From contig NZ_CANMJE010000003.1 of assembly GCF_947498095.1 (NCBI RefSeq), positions 186,001-250,000 on the forward strand: 64,000 nt of DNA. Direction: 5' to 3'. Positions 50,992-59,931 of the stretch are shown here, one piece after another; positions within the stretch are counted from its first letter, which is position 1, and every line of letters starts with the position of its first letter. The translations under genes were made by a program, and so were the position numbers. This stretch comes from an uncultured Shimia sp. GTDB lineage: Bacteria; Pseudomonadota; Alphaproteobacteria; Rhodobacterales; Rhodobacteraceae. A model generated the notes under the pieces. It was given only the letters and a program-made list of their open reading frames with translations. It did no database searches and was not told the DNA's origin.

Positions 50992-53232
50992 ATGGGAAAA
51001 GTTGGAAAAATTGCACGCCGCACATTCCTGATTGGTTCGGCTGCCGTGGTCGGCGGCGTGGCGTTTGGCGTTTATAAGGTCAAGACACCGCATGCGAACC
51101 CATTGGAACAGGATCTTGCGGGCGGAGCCGCGACGTTCAACCCGTGGGTGGTGATTGACGGAGACACAATCACCCTGATCGGGCCGCATGGCGACAAGGG
51201 GCAGGGGGTCGCGCACTCGCAGGCCGTCCTGATCGCTGAAGAGATGGATCTTGAGCTCGGTCAGTTCGAGGTCAGTTTCGGCAAACCGGACAAGGCCTAT
51301 TGGAACACTGCCATGGCGGATGAGTCCGTACCTTTCATGTCGACTGATGAAAGCTTTGCCGCGGAAACCATGCGCGGTGTTATGGGGGGCGTTCTGAAGC
51401 TTATGGGGCTACAGGGCACCGGCGGTTCAACGACGATTCCCGACAGTTTTGACAAGCTGCGCAAGGCTGGGGCGGTGGCGCGCGAGACCCTGAAAGCCGC
51501 CGCAGCACAGAAATCTGGCATCAACACCACGGCGCTGAGAACCGAAGCCGGCCATGTCATTCTGCCGGATGGGTCACAGCTCAGCTATCAAGAACTGGCG
51601 CCAATTGCCGCCGGGCTAGATCCAGTCACCGAGGTAACCTTGCGTGATCCCAGCCAGTGGCGATTGATCGGCAAGCCGATGAAACGGCTGGATATTTTGG
51701 CAAAATCCACTGGCACTCAGACCTACGGCATTGACGTGGAAGTGCCGGGTGCCGTGCATGCCGCAATCAAGGTGAACCCGCGTCAGGGCGGCGTGCTGAA
51801 CGGTTATGACGCCACCGAGGCGCTGGCCATGCGCGGCGTGTCGAAGGTGGTTGAGATCACTGGTGGCGTGGCCGTTGTCGCCGACAACACGTGGCGCGCG
51901 TTCCAAGCGGCGGACGCCATTGAGTTTGACTGGGGAGACGCGCCCTATCCAGCCGAGATGGAGGACCATTGGAAGGCGTTGGGTGCGTCGTTCAAGGATG
52001 AATTGCTCGACAAAGAGTGGCGCAATGACGGTGACGTCGAAACAGCAATTGCTGAAGGCAAGGCCTTGGAGCTTGAGTATCGCGCGCCCTATGTCGCGCA
52101 CGCGCCGCTCGAACCTCTCAATGCAACCGTGCTGGTGGAAGAGGACGGGGTGATTGTCTGGACGGGCCATCAGGTGCCGCGTCAGCTGCAACTGTTGGTG
52201 GCGGGTATCACCGGGCACGAACAGGAGCAGGTGACGTTCCACAACCAGTTTATGGGCGGCAGCTTTGGCCACCGACTAGAATTTGAGCATATCAAGCAAG
52301 CCACCGAGATTGCCAATCAGATGCGCGGCACGCCGGTCAAGTTGACCTATTCCCGCGAAGAGGACATGGCGCATGATTTCCCGCGTCACCCCGGCGTTGC
52401 TCGGGCCGCTGGTACCGTAAAGGACGGCAAGGTCGAGGCGTTGGATTTGCAGGTGGCGATGCCTTCGGTGATTGCGTCTCAGATGGGCCGCGCCGAGATT
52501 TCATTGCCCGGACCGGACAGTCAGATTGCTGCCGGGTCGTGGAACAATCCATATAGTTTGCCGAACTATCGCATGCGGGCTTATCGCGCACCGGAACTGG
52601 CGCCGGTGTCGTCCTGGCGCTCGGTCGGGGCTTCGGCGAACGGTTTCTTCTTTGACAGCGCATTGGATGAATTGATCCATGCGGCGGGCGCAGACCCGAT
52701 GGAAGAACGCATTCGTCTGATGGAACATGATGTCAGCCGCAAAGTTCTTGAGGCTGTGGCCGAGATGTCATCCTGGGGCGGTCAGCTGCGACCGAACCAA
52801 GGTCGCGGCGTGGCCTTCATCGAAAGCTTTGGCGTGCCGACGGCTGAGGTGATCGAGGTCACCAATACCGAGGATGGTATCCGCATCGACAAAGTCTGGG
52901 TGGCTGCGGACGTGGGGACAGTTGTTGACCCGGTCAACTTTGAGAACCTTGTGCAAGGCGGCGTTGTCTTTGGCTTGGGCCATGCGATCAACTGCGAGAT
53001 CACCTATTCCGACGGTATGGCTGAGCAGTCGAATTTCGACAGCCACGAAGGCATGCGGCTTTATCAGTGCCCTGAGATCATCGTGAAGGGTCTGGAGAAT
53101 GGTGCCAAAGTGCGTGGGATCGGCGAACCACCCGTCCCGCCCGCCGCGCCGGCCCTCGCAAACGCAATCTTTGCCGCCACCGGCCAGCGTATCCGCGAGA
53201 TGCCGTTTTATAAGCACATCAGCTTTGTCTGA
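50992..53232 (+). CDS. iorB: Molybdopterin-binding large subunit of a periplasmic molybdenum hydroxylase (isoquinoline 1-oxidoreductase beta type)
   Basis: This 746-aa subunit carries the molybdenum cofactor and active site. The N-terminus has a twin-arginine signal (ARRTFLIGSAAVVGG, Arg9-Arg10), so the complex is exported folded, with the small subunit carried along. Cofactor-binding stretches include GPHGDKGQGVAHSQ (about 64-77), HAPLEP (about 369-374), NQFMGGSFGHRLE (about 416-428) and the catalytic Glu in GIGEPPVPPAAPAL (about 711-724). Isoquinoline oxidation, or oxidation of an aromatic or other aldehyde, is possible. The nearby aromatic pathway genes favour an aromatic substrate, which is inference. 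Confidence 0.9.
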   Translation: MGKVGKIARRTFLIGSAAVVGGVAFGVYKVKTPHANPLEQDLAGGAATFNPWVVIDGDTITLIGPHGDKGQGVAHSQAVLIAEEMDLELGQFEVSFGKPDKAYWNTAMADESVPFMSTDESFAAETMRGVMGGVLKLMGLQGTGGSTTIPDSFDKLRKAGAVARETLKAAAAQKSGINTTALRTEAGHVILPDGSQLSYQELAPIAAGLDPVTEVTLRDPSQWRLIGKPMKRLDILAKSTGTQTYGIDVEVPGAVHAAIKVNPRQGGVLNGYDATEALAMRGVSKVVEITGGVAVVADNTWRAFQAADAIEFDWGDAPYPAEMEDHWKALGASFKDELLDKEWRNDGDVETAIAEGKALELEYRAPYVAHAPLEPLNATVLVEEDGVIVWTGHQVPRQLQLLVAGITGHEQEQVTFHNQFMGGSFGHRLEFEHIKQATEIANQMRGTPVKLTYSREEDMAHDFPRHPGVARAAGTVKDGKVEALDLQVAMPSVIASQMGRAEISLPGPDSQIAAGSWNNPYSLPNYRMRAYRAPELAPVSSWRSVGASANGFFFDSALDELIHAAGADPMEERIRLMEHDVSRKVLEAVAEMSSWGGQLRPNQGRGVAFIESFGVPTAEVIEVTNTEDGIRIDKVWVAADVGTVVDPVNFENLVQGGVVFGLGHAINCEITYSDGMAEQSNFDSHEGMRLYQCPEIIVKGLENGAKVRGIGEPPVPPAAPALANAIFAATGQRIREMPFYKHISFV

Positions 53233-53238
53233 ACAAGG

Positions 53239-53286
53239 CCGGGGGCGCTGCCTCCGGACCCCCGAAGTATTTGAGCCAAAATGAAG
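53239..53286 (+). repeat. Intergenic hairpin plus conserved 28-nt element (copy 2)
   Basis: Just after the iorB stop, CCGGGGGC and GCCTCCGG arms form a hairpin. Then 53259-53286 repeats the 28-nt element seen at 10053-10080 with a single base change (GAAGTATTTGAGCCAAAATG core). Confidence 0.65.
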
Positions 53287-53308
53287 AGGGGGCTCTGGCC
53301 CTCTTTTT
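53284..53308 (+). terminator. Terminator after iorB
   Basis: AAGAGGG (53284-53290) and CCCTCTT (53299-53305) form a 7-bp stem with an 8-nt loop and a T run to 53308. It lies directly beside the end of the convergent Lrp gene. Confidence 0.75.
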
Positions 53309-53767
53309 CTATGGTGCGATGGCCTCGGCGCGTTTGATCTTGCGCAGGACCACATTGGTCTGTGCACTGGCCACCGCCGGCAGGCGAAACAAGGTGGTTT
53401 CCAGAAACGTGTTGTAAGCAGCAATGTCCGGAAACAGGACGTGCATGTGATAATCGGCCTGACCGGTTGTGGCGAAGCATTCCAACACCTCGGGCCGCCG
53501 CTCGATCACGCGCACGAGGTCTTGCAGTTTGTCCGGGTCGTGGCGCGTGAGTTGCACCAGAACAATGGCTTCGAACTCCAGCCCGACATTCTCAGGATTC
53601 AGGACTGCGCCATAGCGCGCGATGATCCCGGAGTCCTCAAAGGCGCGCACCCGACGCCAGCAGGCCGACGCAGACATGCCGACTTTGGTTGCCAGATCCG
53701 CGTTTGAAATCCGGCAGTCAGCTTGCAGAAGCGCCAGAATGGCTCTGTCGCGAGAGTCGAGTTGCAT
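53309..53767 (-). CDS. Lrp/AsnC-family transcriptional regulator
   Basis: This 152-aa regulator has the Lrp helix-turn-helix at the N-terminus (LDSRDRAILALLQADCRISN, ADLATKVGMSASACWRRVR, 3-40). The C-terminal effector-binding RAM domain (about 65-145: EAIVLVQLTR, VLECFATTGQADYHMHVLF) follows. Lrp proteins respond to amino acids. It is divergent from the indolepyruvate oxidoreductase gene, so an aromatic amino acid is the likely signal. The open frame continues to 53896, but ATG 53767 gives standard length. Three AT-rich dyads lie in the shared promoter region. Confidence 0.92.
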   Translation of the reverse strand: MQLDSRDRAILALLQADCRISNADLATKVGMSASACWRRVRAFEDSGIIARYGAVLNPENVGLEFEAIVLVQLTRHDPDKLQDLVRVIERRPEVLECFATTGQADYHMHVLFPDIAAYNTFLETTLFRLPAVASAQTNVVLRKIKRAEAIAP

Positions 53768-53777
53768 GGGTGAGTAA

Positions 53778-53853
53778 ACCGTAATTTCGGTATATTTTGG
53801 TAATTTTATCCGAAAAATTGGCGCGCAGCAATGTATATTGGTCAATTTTACCA
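53778..53853. promoter_or_regulatory. Array of three phased AT-rich dyads between Lrp and indolepyruvate oxidoreductase
   Basis: ACCGTAATTTCGGT (53778-53791), GGTAATTTTATCC (53799-53811) and TGGTCAATTTTACCA (53839-53853) share a GGT/ACC border with an AATTT core. Their centres are about 20.5 and 41 bp apart, close to two and four helical turns. This fits an oligomeric Lrp-type protein bound to one face of the DNA. Confidence 0.55.
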
Positions 53854-53898
53854 TCTGTTCCGGCGTAAACTGGAGTGACGCGCACGGGAGATACATCG

Positions 53899-56800
53899 AT
53901 GACTCGGATCAACACGGACTTTGAGACCTACCAATTGGAGGATCGTTATAGCCGCGAGTCAGGGCGCGTTTTCCTGACGGGGACACAGGCGTTGGTTCGG
54001 ATCATGTTGGATCAGGCGCGACGTGATCGCGCGGCCGGAAATGACACAGCGGGGTTCATCTCAGGGTATCGTGGATCACCTCTGGGTGCGTTTGATCTGG
54101 AGCTGTGGCGCGCCAAGGACAGAGTGGAAGATAACCGTATCACCTTTATGCCTGCGGTCAACGAAGACCTGGGCGCCACGGCCGTTCTGGGGGCGCAGCA
54201 GGCCAGTTTGGACCCGCACGCTGAGGTCGAGGGCGTGTTTTCCATGTGGTATGGCAAAGGTCCGGGTGTGGACCGATCTGGCGATGCATTGAAACACGGA
54301 AATGCTTATGGCTCGGCACCCAAAGGCGGAGTGCTGGTTGTCGCAGGCGACGATCACGGCTGTGTGTCGTCGTCGATGCCGCATCAATCCGATGTTGCGT
54401 TCATGTCGTGGTTCATGCCGACGCTGAACCCAGCCTCGGTGGCCGAGTATCAGGCTTTTGGTGAATACGGATTTACACTGTCGCGCTATTCCGGCACTTG
54501 GGTTGGCTTCAAAGCGATCTCCGAGACGGTGGAAAGCGGCCAATCGGTGGACCTGCACCAGGATCGTAGTTTTGTGCTTCCCACGTTTGAAGGCCCGGCA
54601 AACGGGCTGCACGTGCGGCTCGCGGATCTTCCAAGCCCTGAGATAGAAACACGCATTGGCCACAAGCTGCGCGCCGTTGAGGCCTTTGTTGAGGCCAATC
54701 CTATTGACCAGCGGATCTATGATCTGCCCGACGCCAGTTTCGGGATTGTCACAACCGGTAAGGGTCATCTTGACCTGATGGAGGCATTACGTCTTTTGGG
54801 GCTGGACGAGGCGCGTTGCCGGACACTGGGCATCGACATTTACAAGGTTGGCATGGTTTGGCCTCTGGCCCGGCGGGATGCACTGGCCTTTGTGCGCGGC
54901 AAAAAAGAGGTGCTTGTCGTCGAAGAAAAGCGCGGCATCATAGAAAGCCAGTTCAAAGAATACTTTTACGACTGGCCGGGAGACAAACCCGAAAAAATGG
55001 TGGGCAAACATCGTGCGGTCGGTGATCCGCTGATCCCTTGGACCGGTGAGTTAAGCCCGCTGTCTTTGGTACCCATCGTGGCAGAGCGGCTGAACGCCTT
55101 TTTCCCGGATGAAGATCTCCTGAGCAAGGCGCGGGCTTTGACCGACACGCCGCCCGTCTTGTTGCAGGTGCCGGGCGCCAACCGTACGCCCTATTTCTGT
55201 TCGGGATGTCCGCATAACAGTTCAACCAAAGTGCCTGAAGGTTCCAGAGCCGCCAGCGGCATTGGTTGTCACGTCATGGCCAGTTGGATGGACCGCGAGA
55301 CCTCGGGTTATGCCCAGATGGGCGGCGAGGGCGTACCGTGGGTTGTGGCGTCGAAGTTTAACGGCGGCAAGCACATCTTTCAGAACCTTGGTGAAGGCAC
55401 ATGGTATCACTCTGGCTCACTAGCGATCCGGCAGGCTGTCGCCGCGGGCACAAACATCACCTATAAAATTCTCTACAACGATGCTGTCGCCATGACGGGC
55501 GGACAGCCCGTGGATGGGCCGGTGAGCGTGCAAGGCATTGCACAGACCTGCCGCGCCGAAGGGGTCGATCGTATTGCTCTGGTGTCGGATGACATTGGCA
55601 AGTTCAGCCACGGTGATTTTCCGGCGGGCACGATGTTTCGACCCCGCGAAGAGTTGGACGCGGTGCAGCGTGAATTGCGCGAGGTGAAAGGCGTCAGCGT
55701 TCTGATCTACGAACAGACCTGCGCCACCGAAAAACGCCGCCGCCGCAAACGAGGCACGATGGAAGACCCTAAGCGGTTTGCCGTAATCAACCCGCTGGTC
55801 TGCGAAGGCTGCGGTGACTGCTCGGTCGAGAGCAACTGCCTGAGCGTTGAGCCACTTGAAACCAAATACGGACGCAAACGTAAGATTAATCTGTCCAGCT
55901 GTAACAAGGATTTCTCTTGCCTGAACGGGTTTTGCCCGTCCTTTGTGACCGTCGAAGGCGCCGAGAGACGAAAGAAAGCTGGTGTTGAAATTGACGTGGC
56001 GGGGTTGGTTGCCGATTTGCCAGCACCCACTTTGCCGTCGCTGACGCAACCCTTTGACTTGTTGGTCACGGGCGTCGGTGGCACCGGCGTTGTGACTGTC
56101 GGTGCTCTTGTGACGATGGCCGCGCATTTGGAAGGGCGCGGTGCGTCAGTGCTGGACTTCACCGGCTTCGCGCAAAAATTTGGCACGGTGCTGAGCTATA
56201 TTCGATTGGGTCAAACACCGGAGGACATCCATCAGGTGCGCATCGATCAGGGCGCCGCGGACGCCGTGATCGGTTGCGATATTGTGGTCTCTTCTTCGCC
56301 GCGGGCTTCGGCGCATTATCGTAAAGGGTCTCAAGTCGTTTTGAACCGCGCCGAGATGCCCACGGGCGACCTTGTTTTGCATCGTGATGCCGATCTCGAA
56401 GTCGATCAACGCGAAGCGGTCATCCACCAGGCTGTTGGCGCCGAACATGTCAGCGGATTCGATGCCAATGATGTGGCTGAGACGCTTTTGGGTGACAGTG
56501 TTTTTGCCAATGTGATGATGCTTGGCTTTGCTTGGCAGTCGGGGCTGGTTCCGGTCAGTGAAACCGCGCTGAAACAGGCGATCCTGTTGAATGGTGTTGC
56601 CGTAGAAAAGAACGCGCGCGCGTTTGATTTGGGGCGGGTTATTTCCGCTGACCCATCAGCTTTGGATCTGGCTGATGATCCGGTTGAAGAAGATAACTTT
56701 GACACCGTTCTGACCGATCGGATGCGCTTTCTGACCGCCTATCAGAACGCGGGCTATGCAGAGCGCTATCGCAACACTCTGACACCTTTGCATGAGACTC

Positions 56801-57300
56801 TGGGCGATGATCTGGCAATTCTTGCCGCGAAGTCCTTGTTTAAGCTCATGGCCTATAAAGATGAATACGAAGTTGCACGATTGCATACGCAAACCGGGTT
56901 CAATGAGACTTTGAAAGACATGTTTACTGGGGACTTCAAAGTTCAATTCCATATGGCACCGCCGATCTTTCCGACCGGAAAGGACGCGCGCGGACGGCCA
57001 CGCAAACGTGCCTTTGGGTCATGGCTGACGCCTGTTCTGCGTGGATTGGCAGGCCTGAAACCCTTGCGTGGTACGCTGTTTGATCCGTTCGGTTACGCGC
57101 AGGAACGACGTCAGGAGCGCGCCCTGATCGGTTGGTTCGAAGCGATCATCGCAGAGGTGCAGACCCTGCCAAGTACTGACCGGGACACGCTCGCAGGCAT
57201 CCTTTCGGCGCCCATGGACATTCGTGGCTATGGCCCGGTGAAAGAGCAGGCCATCTCTGACGTGAAAGCGCGCGTAGAAGAGTTGCGCGGCAGCCTGTGA
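53899..57300 (+). CDS. Fused indolepyruvate:ferredoxin oxidoreductase
   Basis: This 1133-aa enzyme decarboxylates aryl pyruvates from aromatic amino acids to aryl-acetyl-CoA with ferredoxin. An alpha-type domain comes first (GYRGSPLGAFDLEL, about 55-68), then the TPP part with CSGCPHNSSTKVPEGSR (about 434-450) and NDAVAMTGGQPVDGP. An Fe-S motif CEGCGDCSVESNC (about 635-647) follows, then the gamma-type domain (TGVGGTGVVTVGALV, about 722-736) and a C-terminal domain. The single-chain form is usual in alpha- and betaproteobacteria. ATG 53899 follows GGGAG. An Lrp regulator is divergent and the homoprotocatechuate genes converge on its end. It should not be confused with iorA/iorB of isoquinoline oxidation just upstream. 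Confidence 0.93.
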   Translation: MTRINTDFETYQLEDRYSRESGRVFLTGTQALVRIMLDQARRDRAAGNDTAGFISGYRGSPLGAFDLELWRAKDRVEDNRITFMPAVNEDLGATAVLGAQQASLDPHAEVEGVFSMWYGKGPGVDRSGDALKHGNAYGSAPKGGVLVVAGDDHGCVSSSMPHQSDVAFMSWFMPTLNPASVAEYQAFGEYGFTLSRYSGTWVGFKAISETVESGQSVDLHQDRSFVLPTFEGPANGLHVRLADLPSPEIETRIGHKLRAVEAFVEANPIDQRIYDLPDASFGIVTTGKGHLDLMEALRLLGLDEARCRTLGIDIYKVGMVWPLARRDALAFVRGKKEVLVVEEKRGIIESQFKEYFYDWPGDKPEKMVGKHRAVGDPLIPWTGELSPLSLVPIVAERLNAFFPDEDLLSKARALTDTPPVLLQVPGANRTPYFCSGCPHNSSTKVPEGSRAASGIGCHVMASWMDRETSGYAQMGGEGVPWVVASKFNGGKHIFQNLGEGTWYHSGSLAIRQAVAAGTNITYKILYNDAVAMTGGQPVDGPVSVQGIAQTCRAEGVDRIALVSDDIGKFSHGDFPAGTMFRPREELDAVQRELREVKGVSVLIYEQTCATEKRRRRKRGTMEDPKRFAVINPLVCEGCGDCSVESNCLSVEPLETKYGRKRKINLSSCNKDFSCLNGFCPSFVTVEGAERRKKAGVEIDVAGLVADLPAPTLPSLTQPFDLLVTGVGGTGVVTVGALVTMAAHLEGRGASVLDFTGFAQKFGTVLSYIRLGQTPEDIHQVRIDQGAADAVIGCDIVVSSSPRASAHYRKGSQVVLNRAEMPTGDLVLHRDADLEVDQREAVIHQAVGAEHVSGFDANDVAETLLGDSVFANVMMLGFAWQSGLVPVSETALKQAILLNGVAVEKNARAFDLGRVISADPSALDLADDPVEEDNFDTVLTDRMRFLTAYQNAGYAERYRNTLTPLHETLGDDLAILAAKSLFKLMAYKDEYEVARLHTQTGFNETLKDMFTGDFKVQFHMAPPIFPTGKDARGRPRKRAFGSWLTPVLRGLAGLKPLRGTLFDPFGYAQERRQERALIGWFEAIIAEVQTLPSTDRDTLAGILSAPMDIRGYGPVKEQAISDVKARVEELRGSL

Positions 57301-58101
57301 TCAGTCGAACTGGATGCTGACGGCACCAAAGTCACCGAAATCAGCCTCGATTTGGCTGCCGGGTGGACATTCGATGGGGCGGATGAAACTGCCCGACAGG
57401 ATCACCTGTCCGGCTTCAATCCGTTGCCCATACTGTGCCATACGACGGGCCAGCCAAACGACGCTTTCAACAGGGTCGTTCAACACACCAGCCCCAAGGC
57501 CGGTTTCCTCGATCTCTCCATTGCGGAAGGTCAGCGCGCCGACCCACCTCAGATCAAACGCATCGGCTGCATGTCTTTGATTGCCAAGAACAATACCTGC
57601 ATTGGCGGCATTATCGCTGATCGTGTCATAGACGTTGCGTGCACGGCCTGTTGCCGGATCTTGCCGTAGAATACGCGTGTCGAGAATTTCAAGCGACGGC
57701 GCCACGTAATCTGTTGCGGCCAACACGTCTTCGCGGGTGACAGTTTCCCCGGCGAGCGAAGACTTCATGACAAAGGCAATCTCGGCCTCGACGCGGGGCT
57801 GGATAAACCGTCCTTTCGGTACGCTGCCACCGGTGTCAAACGCCATGTCGTCAAACAGGATGCCGCTGTCGGGGATATCGATGTTCAGGGCATATTGCAT
57901 CGCCTTCGACGTCAGCCCGATTTTCCAGCCAATGACCCGACGCCCCCCCGCCAGTTTCTGGGCGGCAAGCGCTGATTGGATCGCATATGCGTCGTCCATG
58001 CCGATGTCGGGATATTGAAGCGAAAGCAAGCCTATCTGCGTGCCCGTGGCCTCTGCCTCTAACAACGCGGCGGCGGCAGCGGAATGGTCTTCGGGCGTCA
58101 T
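57301..58101 (-). CDS. hpaH: 2-oxo-hept-4-ene-1,7-dioate hydratase
   Basis: HpaH adds water to 2-oxohept-4-ene-1,7-dioate in the homoprotocatechuate (3,4-dihydroxyphenylacetate) meta-cleavage pathway. The 266-aa protein has the family phrases GWKIGLTSKAMQ (about 58-69), FIQPRVEAEIAFV (metal-binding Glu residues, about 98-110) and LEILDTRI. It overlaps hpaG by 4 nt and ends one base after the convergent oxidoreductase stop. HpcG is the equivalent name. The HpaI aldolase that should act next is not in the window. Confidence 0.9.
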   Translation of the reverse strand: MTPEDHSAAAAALLEAEATGTQIGLLSLQYPDIGMDDAYAIQSALAAQKLAGGRRVIGWKIGLTSKAMQYALNIDIPDSGILFDDMAFDTGGSVPKGRFIQPRVEAEIAFVMKSSLAGETVTREDVLAATDYVAPSLEILDTRILRQDPATGRARNVYDTISDNAANAGIVLGNQRHAADAFDLRWVGALTFRNGEIEETGLGAGVLNDPVESVVWLARRMAQYGQRIEAGQVILSGSFIRPIECPPGSQIEADFGDFGAVSIQFD

Positions 58102-58961
58102 GCCACCACCTCGTCCTCGATGCCGTTGCGCAAAGTTCCAATGCCCTCGACCTCGATTTCAACCACGTCTCCGGGTTTCAGATAACGCGGTGGATCAAAC
58201 CGCGCGCCTGCCCCGGTGGGGGTGCCGGTGACGATGATGTCGCCAGGCTGAAGAGTCATGAAGGTCGAGATATAGGCGATCTCTTCGCGGATCGGAAACA
58301 TCATCCGGTTCAATGTATCGTCTTGGCGAACCTCTCCGTTCACGCGGGTGACAATGCGGGCGTCATCCAACTGAGCAGGATCGGTGAAAGGTACAAGCCA
58401 AGGTCCGATGGCGCCGGACTTGTCCCAGTTTTTGCCTTGCGTGACGTTGAACTTTGCATGACGAACCCAGTCGCGGATCGTGCCCTCGTTACACAAGGTC
58501 AGCGCCGCAATGTGGTCATAGGCATCTTCGGACTTGATACGGCGTCCGCCTTTGCCGATCACAATGGCGACTTCGCCTTCGTAGTCCAGCGTGTGGTTTT
58601 CAGGCGGGCGCACGAGATTACTGTTATGCCCGGTAAAGCCGCTGACAAATCGTGGGAACAGCGACATGTACTTTGGCTGTGCGCTTCCATCCTTGTACTC
58701 AGCATTGCGGTCGGGGAAATTCACGCCCACGCAGAGGATACGCGCCGCGTTGGGAATGGGCAGGTCATAGGTAAAGGTGCCATCAGGATGGCTTACCGAC
58801 TTTTGCTCGGCGGCGATGGTCAAATCGGGCAGGGCGCCTGCCTCGATCACATCGCGCAACGTTGGCCATTGGTGGAACGCGTCCGAGAGTTCAATGAACC
58901 CGCCCTCTACTATCGCCCCATAAAGCTGTACATCGCCCACGCGTACGGTCGCAAATTTCAT
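58098..58961 (-). CDS. hpaG: Fumarylacetoacetate hydrolase-family isomerase/decarboxylase of the homoprotocatechuate pathway
   Basis: This 287-aa protein has a C-terminal FAH domain with CVGVNFPDRNAEY (about 79-91), the metal ligands in LDYEGEVAIVIGKGGR (about 125-140) and TGTPTGAGA (about 249-257). In this cluster it most likely decarboxylates 5-oxopent-3-ene-1,2,5-tricarboxylate and isomerises the product. E. coli HpcE joins two such domains in one chain, whereas here there is one. Other FAH proteins act as acylpyruvases, so the assignment rests on context. ATG 58961 is preferred over the longer frame. Confidence 0.82.
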   Translation of the reverse strand: MKFATVRVGDVQLYGAIVEGGFIELSDAFHQWPTLRDVIEAGALPDLTIAAEQKSVSHPDGTFTYDLPIPNAARILCVGVNFPDRNAEYKDGSAQPKYMSLFPRFVSGFTGHNSNLVRPPENHTLDYEGEVAIVIGKGGRRIKSEDAYDHIAALTLCNEGTIRDWVRHAKFNVTQGKNWDKSGAIGPWLVPFTDPAQLDDARIVTRVNGEVRQDDTLNRMMFPIREEIAYISTFMTLQPGDIIVTGTPTGAGARFDPPRYLKPGDVVEIEVEGIGTLRNGIEDEVVA

Positions 58962-58973
58962 TCTAAACCCCTG

Positions 58974-59030
58974 CTTCGTATTGCCAAAAATACTCAAAAA
59001 TCCACCCGCCGTCACCACGGTCGCCGGGTG
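58974..59030 (-). repeat. Degenerate third copy of the hairpin plus AGTATTT element
   Basis: Read on the minus strand, downstream of the hpaD stop, CACCCG/CGGGTG arms (59003-59030) form a hairpin. It is followed by TGAGTATTTTTGGCAATACG and AAG (58974-58996), similar to the elements at 10.05 and 53.27 kb and in the same position after a stop codon. Confidence 0.45.
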
Positions 59031-59037
59031 TAGTTCT

Positions 59038-59892
59038 CTATTGAACCGGGAAGATCACGTTGGTCTGCCCGGTGCCGGACGATGGAAAATACTCGGTCAC
59101 AACCTCGCACTTTGCATCATAGGTGTCCCACCCGAGCGCGCCATAGAGCATGGCCGTGTCATGCATGGAGCCTTCGCCGCAGCAGAAATTGGCATAGTCG
59201 CCCAGCATCTTCAGAAAAGTCGCATGATCGCCGTTCTTCCACATTTCCAGAACGTGCAGATCCACTTGGCGGTTGAACTCGCTTGAGATGGTGAAGGTGC
59301 CGTTGTTGGGCGCGTACTCTTTGTTCGACCAAATCTTGTGGCTGAGCGAACCGGACGCCACCAGCAAAACCTTGCTGTCGCTGGCTTCTACAGCGGCGCG
59401 AATGGCCTCGCCGATGACGCGGCTTTCGTCGTGGCCGTGCACAGTGCACCAGGCGGCGACTGAGACCACTTTCATGTCATGCTCACGGCTCATGAAGCGC
59501 ATGGGCACAAGTGAGCCGTACTCCAGTTCCAGCGAGTCCAGCCGGTGCGAGAGCGTATAGACGCCCATGTCGCTGGCCGTGGCGGCGATGGCGTCGCCCA
59601 GCTCCGGGTTGCCCGTGTATTCATAAGGCAGGTTCTGGATGAACTGCGGAAACTCGTTGGACGTGAACAACCCTTCAAAACGGCTGTTGCTGTTGATGTG
59701 AAAGCCGGCGTTGATCACCCAATGCGTGTCACAGATCACCACGGTGTCGGCCCCCAGCTCTTTGGCGCGGCGGGCAATCTCACGGTGACCGTCGATGGCG
59801 GCTTGGCGTTTGCCTTTGACAGGGCCGTCCTGCTCGGACATGAGCATGGTCGGTACGTGAGTCATCTTGGCGGCGAGAACAATCTCTCCCAT
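59038..59892 (-). CDS. hpaD: 3,4-dihydroxyphenylacetate 2,3-dioxygenase (LigB type)
   Basis: HpaD opens the ring of homoprotocatechuate next to its hydroxyl groups using Fe(II). The 284-aa protein belongs to the class III extradiol LigB fold. His residues likely to bind iron or act in catalysis lie in AKMTHVPTM (about 11) and CDTHWVINAGFH (about 58-69). ASGSLSHKIW (about 176) and a late Glu complete the pattern. GGGAGGAAT precedes ATG 59892. It lies between hpaE and hpaG, the expected order of function. The LigB-type enzyme is one of two unrelated families that perform this step. Confidence 0.88.
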   Translation of the reverse strand: MGEIVLAAKMTHVPTMLMSEQDGPVKGKRQAAIDGHREIARRAKELGADTVVICDTHWVINAGFHINSNSRFEGLFTSNEFPQFIQNLPYEYTGNPELGDAIAATASDMGVYTLSHRLDSLELEYGSLVPMRFMSREHDMKVVSVAAWCTVHGHDESRVIGEAIRAAVEASDSKVLLVASGSLSHKIWSNKEYAPNNGTFTISSEFNRQVDLHVLEMWKNGDHATFLKMLGDYANFCCGEGSMHDTAMLYGALGWDTYDAKCEVVTEYFPSSGTGQTNVIFPVQ

Positions 59893-59931
59893 AGGTATTC
59901 CTCCCAAATGTCGCGCGTTTCCAGTGGTTTG

